64,000 bases of DNA, taken from contig NZ_FWZT01000018.1 of assembly GCF_900177345.1 (NCBI RefSeq), forward strand, positions 62,001-126,000. Reading direction: 5' to 3'. Shown piece after piece: positions 35,190 through 42,274 of the stretch. The notes below the pieces were generated by a model, which was not told the DNA's origin, searched no databases, and was given only the letters and a program-made list of their open reading frames with translations. A program made the position numbers and the translations under genes. Source of the stretch: Pseudobacteriovorax antillogorgiicola. GTDB lineage: Bacteria > Bdellovibrionota_B > Oligoflexia > Oligoflexales > Oligoflexaceae. Positions within the stretch are counted from its first letter, which is position 1. Each line of letters begins with the position of its first letter.

Positions 35190-35533
35190 CAATGGGGTTC
35201 CCTTCTATAGATCCTAGTGGGGCGGGACCATAGCAAATTTATTTGAACTAGAACAGTGCTTACCATGACTGTTTTGATCCAGGGCAAAACCAGTTTCGCA
35301 GCTCTGCAGTGAGTGGAATATCTAGGTACTTGGGTTTTATTGAGATATCATAGCGAGCGTGCCCTGCTTTTAATGAGGAGAATCAAGGACTATACCTACC
35401 ATCTAGCAACGGCGAAGCACTTCGAGATACTTAAAAGCTTCGATCAATGGTTGCAAAAAAATCGCGATATCTTGGACAAACTTTAAAATCGTCATAATCT
35501 TTCTGCTGAAAGTTTGTGATAAGCCTCTCAATC
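35190..35533. other. Intergenic region with a possible 57-codon ORF
   Basis: Some 340 bases. Plus strand 35313-35486 is open for 57 codons from GTG, or 37 from ATG 35373 (MRRIKDYTYHLATAKHFEIL ...). The composition is protein-like, but no Shine-Dalgarno precedes either start and nothing similar is known to me, so I do not call it a gene. A hairpin GCCTCT/AGAGGC (35525-35530 with 35539-35544) overlaps the stop region of the next minus-strand gene. Confidence 0.3.
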
Positions 35534-35959
35534 TTAAGAGGCGTTTCGAACTCTTGGGGGGCTCATAAGCATGATTCGCTGCTCTGCTTCAGAAATATCC
35601 TGGCAGTAATTCATTTCAGGAAGAACTGCAATTTCGCCTAGTTTGCGCTTGAGAAACTCAAAAAAGATATTCTCAAAGTCCCTTCTTGGGGAAACAACAA
35701 AGGTGCCTTGAAGAGAGTTGATAGCAACGAGTCGAGATAGAGCCTTGATTACTGAAAAGGCCTTTTCATTGTCTACCACTGAAATATGGGTTAGGTCTGC
35801 CACAATATATCTTGGCCTGTACTTTTGAGCCAGAGAGAGGAGGTGTTGGTTGAAGTCACTCACGTGATCGTCGATATGCAGGTTTTTACTGATGTGGACG
35901 ATAGTTTCGATGTCGCCGCGATACTGAAGGGTGTAATAATCTGTTTCGATAGTGTCCAC
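35534..35959 (-). CDS. Small soluble protein, possibly STAS-like
   Basis: About 141 residues from a GTG at 35959, chosen because AAGGAG lies seven bases upstream; an ATG at 36013 has no ribosome binding site. The sequence reads as alternating strands and helices, with RPRYIVADLTHISVVDNEKAFSVIKALSRLVA and a glycine-rich turn (NSLQGTFVVSP). The pattern 'strand-D-L-(T)-x-I-S-x-V-D' resembles STAS/anti-sigma-antagonist domains, where the residue after the strand is the phosphorylated Ser; here Ser-Val-Val-Asp. This is only a guess at fold. It stands alone between the subtilase and the ankyrin gene. Confidence 0.6.
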   Translation of the reverse strand: MDTIETDYYTLQYRGDIETIVHISKNLHIDDHVSDFNQHLLSLAQKYRPRYIVADLTHISVVDNEKAFSVIKALSRLVAINSLQGTFVVSPRRDFENIFFEFLKRKLGEIAVLPEMNYCQDISEAEQRIMLMSPPRVRNAS

Positions 35960-36163
35960 GGGAGTGCTCCTTTCGTTACCAACTGAGACTTGTTTTCCTA
36001 ATAGGAGCTCCATCGGTAAGAACTGCTTAATTCGGATGGCTTAGGCCTAATGGGTGAATAATACATAATATTTTGAGCCGTATTTTTTCCATTAGAAGCC
36101 TCATCTGACGTCCTCTTGAATCTTTCCCAAGTAAGGATTGTCCGTAGCAATTTGATTGCCGCG

Positions 36164-36739
36164 CTAATTCGTTATAGAAAGTGACTCAAGCAGCTCAAGC
36201 ATTTCGCTGTTGTTCTGATCCACGGCTAAGCTCCTTGCCGTTCGGCCTTGGTTATCTTGAGCGTCGACTGCTGCGCCCTGCTTGATCAGAGCCTTAGCAA
36301 TATCTTTGCGGCCAAACAAAGTCGCAAACATCAGTGGCGTTTGATCTGCATGGTTTCTCTGTTCGATAACGCAAGGGGTTTTCATCAGCTGATAGGCTAT
36401 TTTAAGGTTGCCTTTGAATATAGCACCCATGAGGGCAGTGTTACCCCGTGTATCTTTCAAGCAAGGATCTGCCCCGTGCCCGAGAAGAAATGTTATGAGC
36501 TGCTCGTGGCCGTAGTAGGCAGCAAAAATGAGCGGGGTGTATCCCTTTTGATCTTGGACGTTAAGGGGCCCGCCTTGCTTCACATATTCCGCGAGGAGGT
36601 TTTGATTGTTGGTTTTCGCAGCGCGGTTAACCAGTTCTATGATCTTTAATCGGGTTTCGTCTTCTGTTTGGCTACTTGCTTCAGTCGCAGGTAGTATCAA
36701 ATTCAGAGCGAGGACCCAGGGTGCGAATAATCGTCTCAT
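36164..36739 (-). CDS. Periplasmic ankyrin-repeat protein, catalase partner
   Basis: About 191 residues from ATG 36739, preceded by AGGAG seven bases upstream. Signal peptide (MRRLFAPWVLALNLILPATEA). Four to five ankyrin repeats follow (GYTPLIFAAYYGHEQLITFLLGHGAD, GNTALMGAIFKGNLKIAYQLM, QTPLMFATLFGRKDIAKALIKQGA, GRTARSLAVDQNN). It lies 39 bases downstream of the periplasmic catalase gene. In Pseudomonas aeruginosa katB-ankB and Campylobacter katA-Cj1386 an ankyrin protein next to catalase is needed for full catalase activity, probably by protecting or loading haem. The same role is likely here. An intercistronic hairpin suggests that less of this gene than of catalase is made. Confidence 0.9.
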   Translation of the reverse strand: MRRLFAPWVLALNLILPATEASSQTEDETRLKIIELVNRAAKTNNQNLLAEYVKQGGPLNVQDQKGYTPLIFAAYYGHEQLITFLLGHGADPCLKDTRGNTALMGAIFKGNLKIAYQLMKTPCVIEQRNHADQTPLMFATLFGRKDIAKALIKQGAAVDAQDNQGRTARSLAVDQNNSEMLELLESLSITN

Positions 36740-36751
36740 GGTTGAACTCCT

Positions 36752-36770
36752 AGCCCCCAACAAGGGGGCC
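36752..36770 (-). other. Intercistronic hairpin between catalase and ankyrin genes
   Basis: Arms CCCCC (36754-36758) and GGGGG (36764-36768) with a five-base loop sit between the catalase stop and the ankyrin gene's Shine-Dalgarno. It may terminate part of the transcripts or stabilise the catalase mRNA. There is no T tract. Confidence 0.5.
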
Positions 36771-36777
36771 TGTTGCG

Positions 36778-38391
36778 TTAGCGATGGGCGGCCTGCTTTA
36801 CCGGAATTTTATTAAAACTTGCAGCAGTTTTCTTGGGGTCGTCCTGAATCTGAACAGCAATCTTTTTGACTTTTGAAAGCTTAGTTTTCGTAGCCTTAGC
36901 CAGTCTGGTACCATAATCAATATCGGCGGCATAGGCATAGGCTACCATTTGTTCGACTACCTTTTTATTGCGGATTTGATTGAGATCACCAGCGAAATTC
37001 ATGATCAGGTGCTTCTTGTCAAAGTCACTGTAGGAACGATAGAGTTCTCCTGCTTGACGGAAGTTAAGGGTCTTGGCGATCATCTTCTGTTGTGTTTTGC
37101 CATCTAGCCGACTCTGGCTATATCGGTACTCAGTGTTTTCCGCCAGTGTTCCTCTGTCGCGCTTCAGGCTGCCGTCGAAGCTATTGGGCTGATAGTTGAT
37201 ACTCAAATCCCTAGCAACAAGGGTAGCTCCAACACCGTCTTGGTTAAAGGTTCTGATAGGAGTTTTAGCACGATTGACGGGAAGGTACTGATAGTTGACA
37301 CCAAGGCGATACCTTTGAGTGTCTGAATAGGAGAAGAGTCGTCCCTGAAGAAGTCGATCTTCAGACGGTTCAATCCCCGGGACAAAGACGGCTGGCGAGA
37401 AAGCTGACTGCTCGGAGTACTGGAAGAAATTTTCTGGCACTCTATTGAGTGTCATTTTGCCCAAGGTCTTACATGTGACCAGCTTCATCTCGCAGTTCCA
37501 ATCCTTGGTGGCATCGAGGGGATAGAAGTCGAACTTATCGAGGTTCTTTGGGTCCATCAACAAAGCTTGCAGTTCCCAAGACGGAAATTTTTTCTTTTGG
37601 ATCGCCTGATAAAGATCATTGGTATGATGGCTGAAGTCTTTAGCCTGAATAGTAGCAGCTTCTTGAGCAGTCAGGCCCTTGTCTGCTTGCTGGGATAACC
37701 AGCGAAACTTCACGTACTGAACCATTCCGTCTTGGTTTACAAATTTGTAAGCATGCACACCGTTGCCGTCCATGCCGCGGAGAGTTCTAGGAGTACCTTT
37801 ATTCGAAAAGAGATGAGTCCACATATGAATGCTTTCTGGGTGATGTGCCATGAAGTCAAAAATGCGGTTGGGGTCCTGACGATTGGTAACGGGGTCAGAC
37901 TTCAATGAGTGGACCATGTCCGGGAATTTCATAGCATCGCGGATAAAGAATACAGGTAAGTTATTACCAACAAGATCCCAATTGCCTTGATCGGTATAAA
38001 ACTTTACGGCGAAGCCACGAGGATCGCGGAGTGTTTCTGGTGATCCTTTAGAATGAATCACGGAAGAAAATCTGACGAACACCTCTGTTTTCTTGTTTTT
38101 CTTAGCGAGTAAACTAGCTTGGGTTACATCAGAGAAGTCATCATAAGATACAAAGTAACCGTGAGCGCCCACGCCACGGGGGTGGACAACCCTTTCAGGA
38201 ATTCGCTCCCGGTCAAAGCGAGCTAGTTTCTCCAAGAGGTGAGCGTCTTCCAGTAAGGTGCCCCCCGTGGCCCCGGCTGTTTTTGAATTTTGATTGTCGC
38301 CTACGGGGGCCCCGGTCTCACGGGTGAGTGTTTCCGCGAACATGGGGTGGCTGGCCATGGCTATAGCACTAGCAAAGATCATCTTTTTCAT
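36778..38391 (-). CDS. Exported mono-functional haem catalase
   Basis: 537 residues. A cleavable signal peptide (MKKMIFASAIAMASHPMFA) marks it as periplasmic, as in KatB-type catalases. The active site is intact: distal His70 in ERVVHPRGVGAHGYF, Asn in GNNLPVFFIRD (about 143), and the haem-ligand Tyr355 in RLFSYSDTQRYRLG. The length fits small-subunit catalases. AGGAG precedes the ATG. Downstream lies its ankyrin partner. It removes hydrogen peroxide in the periplasm; together with the decayed katG at 54.9 kb this suggests that the function is now carried by this enzyme. It may be under peroxide control (OxyR), but no operator was recognised. Confidence 0.97.
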   Translation of the reverse strand: MKKMIFASAIAMASHPMFAETLTRETGAPVGDNQNSKTAGATGGTLLEDAHLLEKLARFDRERIPERVVHPRGVGAHGYFVSYDDFSDVTQASLLAKKNKKTEVFVRFSSVIHSKGSPETLRDPRGFAVKFYTDQGNWDLVGNNLPVFFIRDAMKFPDMVHSLKSDPVTNRQDPNRIFDFMAHHPESIHMWTHLFSNKGTPRTLRGMDGNGVHAYKFVNQDGMVQYVKFRWLSQQADKGLTAQEAATIQAKDFSHHTNDLYQAIQKKKFPSWELQALLMDPKNLDKFDFYPLDATKDWNCEMKLVTCKTLGKMTLNRVPENFFQYSEQSAFSPAVFVPGIEPSEDRLLQGRLFSYSDTQRYRLGVNYQYLPVNRAKTPIRTFNQDGVGATLVARDLSINYQPNSFDGSLKRDRGTLAENTEYRYSQSRLDGKTQQKMIAKTLNFRQAGELYRSYSDFDKKHLIMNFAGDLNQIRNKKVVEQMVAYAYAADIDYGTRLAKATKTKLSKVKKIAVQIQDDPKKTAASFNKIPVKQAAHR

Positions 38392-38561
38392 AATTTTCTC
38401 CTATGAGAGCAATTTCTCGATCTATAATGCTTATCGCTCGTGTGGAGAAAAATGTGAAATATCAATAATCTATCAATCGATAGGAAAATAGTATGAAAAA
38501 TATTGTGTGATAGGCTGTGAATTCAAAAGGCAGGCACGGGGCTGCTTAGGAGCAGCCAGGT

Positions 38562-40097
38562 TTACTTGAGTAAGTAGGAAAGGGTCTTTCCTGCGGCACC
38601 ATCTGGAATCCCGGACATCACTTGGTTCGAGACGCCCATGGCCTTTGCCACCGTTCGGTAGATATCAGCCCCTGGAACTCGCTGATCGCGGCCAGACGTG
38701 CCGTTGCTGATTGCGATACCCTGATCATTTGGTCGATGATAGCTGACAGTCTGATTATCAAATTTGATATCTCCATAGTAGCCTCCCTTTATCATACCAC
38801 CAGCGAGAATCACCCCGTTTTTACTATCGTAGCCCAATGAATTACGTTTGGGAGAGCGACTGCCATCGAGGGTGTACATTGCGATGAGTGTTCGATCGTA
38901 AAGCCCGGCAGCCTTTAATGAGCTTATCAAGCGAGAGAGGGGTACTGCTGATTGAATCCCTTGGGTCCTTAGCACATGCTCTCCCCGGGCTGTATGGATG
39001 TCGTTGTGGTCAAAGTCAATCGAGGCTGTTTTCACTTGCCCACTTTTAAAAAGTTTGTCCACATAGCCAAACATTTCTCCGAGGTTCATAGTTCCTGATG
39101 CTTCCGAGCAGGTGTTCATGGCAACATTTTCATCACACTGAAGTTGTCCGGGGATACCATCGGTCCAGTAAGATCTCTCATCAGGACTAAGTTGAAGTTG
39201 CCTAAGATCGGTTGCTTGCTTACCGGCTATCAGATCAATCGCCTTGAAGTGATTTTGGCTCTCCTGCGAGGCTAGTTGAAGGTCCTTTGCGAAACCTTGG
39301 TCTACTTTTTTCAGAATCTCCATCAAGCCTTCGCGGTAGGTTCCAAAGATTCCCGAAGGTGGCATGCTTTGATCCGCAAAGAATTTCAAGAACGAATCTC
39401 TGTTGAAGAAACGATCCATTTGAGCATTAGCCAGATTCGCTTCAAAATGATAGTAGGTGTGAATATTAGATCTGATGGAGCTTCTTAAAATCACACCATT
39501 GGCTAACTGAGGGTTTTTTTGTCTACTCATGTAGTTGTGAAGAATTGCTGGAGTGGGGCTAGAACTATAGTGAACCTCATTACCTCCAACACGGCCTCCT
39601 GGTCGCTTGTCTACGGTGGCCATATCCTTACGGCCAGCACCACCCTGACTGCTTCTGCCTGGTGATCGCGTAGCATTACTTGCTTCGTGACCATGAATCC
39701 CACCAATTACTAGTTCACAGGTCTCAAGCACCGCAACTGAATCTGCATGCTCACGAAGGGGCATGCTTTCAGCGGTAAGGTATAGGTTGCCAAACTTTTC
39801 AGGTGCAGAAAAAAGGGCGAGGCCATCGTCACCATCCTTCGATAAGTTAGCATATGACTGGGCGATTGATGGGGAAACAAAGGCGTGACCAAAGTCCCAC
39901 TGATCGCGAAAGTTTACCTCTAGGAATAGAATATCTTTTTCTGCGGATTGTGCCTGGGCTGTTTCACCTATGAGTCCTAGAGCGTCGCTAAGAACTCCAG
40001 ATGGTACCGCTGCACTTCCCAGCAAAAGGCTCATATTCTTTATAAAACTACGTCGTTCGATAGGTGGCATGCTTTCAAAAAAACTGGGCTTTTTCAT
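38562..40097 (-). CDS. Exported DUF1501-like protein
   Basis: 511 residues. A twin-arginine-like signal (ERRSFIKNMSLLLGSAAVPSG) suggests export by the Tat system. The body fits the DUF1501/sulfatase-like fold: DFDHNDIHTARGEH near residue 370, followed by LSRLISSLKAAGLYDRTLIAMYTLDGSRSPKRNSLGYDSKNGVILAGGMIKGGYYGD. Metal-binding Asp and His are present; the classical SEFGR is replaced by LDGSR. AGGAG precedes the ATG. It lies nine bases downstream of a di-haem cytochrome c lipoprotein gene. Pairs of DUF1501 and DUF1588/1592-type cytochromes are recurrent in Planctomycetes and myxobacteria, but the process they carry out is not known. Confidence 0.75.
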   Translation of the reverse strand: MKKPSFFESMPPIERRSFIKNMSLLLGSAAVPSGVLSDALGLIGETAQAQSAEKDILFLEVNFRDQWDFGHAFVSPSIAQSYANLSKDGDDGLALFSAPEKFGNLYLTAESMPLREHADSVAVLETCELVIGGIHGHEASNATRSPGRSSQGGAGRKDMATVDKRPGGRVGGNEVHYSSSPTPAILHNYMSRQKNPQLANGVILRSSIRSNIHTYYHFEANLANAQMDRFFNRDSFLKFFADQSMPPSGIFGTYREGLMEILKKVDQGFAKDLQLASQESQNHFKAIDLIAGKQATDLRQLQLSPDERSYWTDGIPGQLQCDENVAMNTCSEASGTMNLGEMFGYVDKLFKSGQVKTASIDFDHNDIHTARGEHVLRTQGIQSAVPLSRLISSLKAAGLYDRTLIAMYTLDGSRSPKRNSLGYDSKNGVILAGGMIKGGYYGDIKFDNQTVSYHRPNDQGIAISNGTSGRDQRVPGADIYRTVAKAMGVSNQVMSGIPDGAAGKTLSYLLK

Positions 40098-40106
40098 CGG
40101 GTACTC

Positions 40107-41969
40107 CTAATCTTCGGCAACGATCGACTGGATAACTTCGGGATGTGTAAGGGCCTCCCTCAGAATATCTTGAAAACTGGGCTGCTTATTTTTATCTCTA
40201 ATCTTTTTTGCGATAGATCCTAACAAGCGATCACTAATACTTGCTTTGGTGGTGTCTTTTAATCGAAGGTAGTAGCCTAGGACATTGCTGACGGTGCAAG
40301 TCATGAAAGACGGATCGGCAACGAGCACTTTGGCTGCATCAGAAATATTTTCAACAGATTGGCCGAAAAACTCTGAGCTTTCAGATGCCGCTCTGCTTGA
40401 GTCTTTAAAGTGAGATACAAAAGTTCCATTGGGACTGTGGCCTGAGGTTACCTCCGGGCTTGGGTCTTGAATGCCAGAGGCATCACCCTGGTAGTAACCG
40501 TTGGAATCATATTTAACAAAGAGTTGCGTGTGCTTACCAAACTGTGAATGACAGGAATAACAATTGGTGCCGTTGCCAAAACCTTCACCGAAAGTCTTGG
40601 CAAATATAGGGATCATGCTTGCTTGCTCTAGTTTCGGCTCTAGATCTTCATCAAGTGGATAGTGCTTGCAGGCAAATGATTCAAGCATGTTTCCAGCACG
40701 GCTTAAGTTAAATGGTCCCTTATTCACACTTAGGAAAGCTCTGGTGGTAAGAACTCCCGCCTCCTGAGGGCTGCCACTATCACAAGAGGTCTTCTCGCCT
40801 GATCGATTGTAGCAATCTTGTGAGGTGAGAATCTCTTCATAGGGCTTTTGGGCCTTGACAATGGCTACGGCAAGATTGCTAGGGAGACTAAAGTCGATAT
40901 CGTCGCTTGTGCCACTGGCTTTAAGGAGCTTTTCGGTATATTGCCGAACACTTTCGAGAAATTGATTCGATGTGAGCCATCGGTCCAGAGTCACCTCCAA
41001 GCCCTTTCTGGAACTTATCTTTCGCTCTTCGGCCGTCAGTGGACGCTCCATGACTGTGGAAGCAAGTAAGGATAGGTACGATTGCATACCGCCAGCAGGG
41101 GTGGCGCTTTGGGTGCGAAACTCAAGAGATCCTAAGATCAATAGGCAGCCCGCCGAAAAGCGTTCGGTATCAGTCAGGGGTAAGGCGCTCAAGTCGCTTT
41201 TGATCGATGATGTTAATTGAGTTTGGGTGGTGCCGAATGCTCTTAATTCGAACTCTTCAAGCTTGCTATTGTATCTCTGTAAAGTATTAGGACTGCTACA
41301 GAAGGACTCCAGAGATGTTAACCAAATCTCTAGCTGGGTAGCGCCCCAGGAACTTTGTTCGACGATACCTTGAGAGAAGTCATAGTCCCCGAGCAGATAA
41401 CGATTGGCTAGAAGGTCTGCAAACTCAGCTTGTGCGTCTAGGTTTTCGGGTGCAATATCTGCTAAAAATGCTAGCTTATGCAAAAGAGTCTTAAAGGGAA
41501 GTGGATTGATTCGGCTTAGCTCCGCATTGAATTGTAAGCTGTTCTCGCTGGCAGCAACAATCTCTTCAATATGAGTTATAAAGTTAGCAATGGTATTTAG
41601 GTCTTCGTTGCCAAGTTGGTCGGTAGGTGAGGGCATATCCTGAGGCTGTCCTGCCTTGCTAGCAGGAGAACCGTTTAGTCTATAGTAAAGCGAGGACTCA
41701 GAGGGGCTACCCGCTTGGATATATCGAGAGGCGAGCCAGTCCGCTGGGTTCTTGAGTTTTTCGAAATCTGATGATGAAGCAATGGAGCCTGTGCTATGAC
41801 AGGAGTTGCAGTTCTTCGCCATAAACTTGGCGAAGTCATCAAATATAGCGATTCGGGAGTCCAATTCGTCTTTAGTGGGCTTATCATTTCGATCCAAACT
41901 CAGCTTAGGTTTTTGTGTGCAAGATGTCGTTATCGATATTAGCAAGGCAGGCAAAATTCGGATCATCAT
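40107..41969 (-). CDS. Di-haem cytochrome c-like lipoprotein
   Basis: About 620 residues if started at ATG 41969, giving MMIRILPALLISITTSC with a lipobox. Upstream ATGs (41990, 42092) are open too, but the longer reading has no good ribosome binding site. An N-terminal haem c site CNSCH (near residue 55) is followed by a cytochrome-like helix region (DLNTIANFITHIEEIVAA). A second CYSCH sits near residue 480. The C-terminal part resembles the DUF1588/DUF1585 region of Planctomycete-type cytochromes (DPSFMTCTVSNVLGYYLRL). It is a probable partner of the DUF1501-like protein downstream in a two-gene operon. Substrate or electron acceptor unknown. Confidence 0.75.
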   Translation of the reverse strand: MMIRILPALLISITTSCTQKPKLSLDRNDKPTKDELDSRIAIFDDFAKFMAKNCNSCHSTGSIASSSDFEKLKNPADWLASRYIQAGSPSESSLYYRLNGSPASKAGQPQDMPSPTDQLGNEDLNTIANFITHIEEIVAASENSLQFNAELSRINPLPFKTLLHKLAFLADIAPENLDAQAEFADLLANRYLLGDYDFSQGIVEQSSWGATQLEIWLTSLESFCSSPNTLQRYNSKLEEFELRAFGTTQTQLTSSIKSDLSALPLTDTERFSAGCLLILGSLEFRTQSATPAGGMQSYLSLLASTVMERPLTAEERKISSRKGLEVTLDRWLTSNQFLESVRQYTEKLLKASGTSDDIDFSLPSNLAVAIVKAQKPYEEILTSQDCYNRSGEKTSCDSGSPQEAGVLTTRAFLSVNKGPFNLSRAGNMLESFACKHYPLDEDLEPKLEQASMIPIFAKTFGEGFGNGTNCYSCHSQFGKHTQLFVKYDSNGYYQGDASGIQDPSPEVTSGHSPNGTFVSHFKDSSRAASESSEFFGQSVENISDAAKVLVADPSFMTCTVSNVLGYYLRLKDTTKASISDRLLGSIAKKIRDKNKQPSFQDILREALTHPEVIQSIVAED

Positions 41970-42274
41970 ATTACAGCTCATAAAATCCATCTCAAACTCA
42001 GGTGTCGACAGCCTAACGCTGCAAGGCCTGTTCCCAATAGGCGGTGAGCGAGTTCCTTTGAAATCATTGCGAAAATAGTTTTGGATGGTCACAAGCCGTT
42101 AGCTATCGACGTCCAAAGCTCGTGTGGCCTTTGGCTAGAAATAGGCAGATAGTTGAGCTGATATGGTTTAACTTTCTATAACTATGAAGAAAAATTTGCT
42201 ATGTAGAAATCAAACAGGGAGTTAATCCCTGAACTCCGAGAATCTGCTAGCTATATTGTTTATTGTTGAGCTAC

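Noticed and set aside
35313-35486. 57-codon plus-strand ORF between subtilase and STAS-like genes
   Set aside because: Protein-like composition, but no Shine-Dalgarno at the GTG or ATG and no similarity that I know. Described only as part of the intergenic region.
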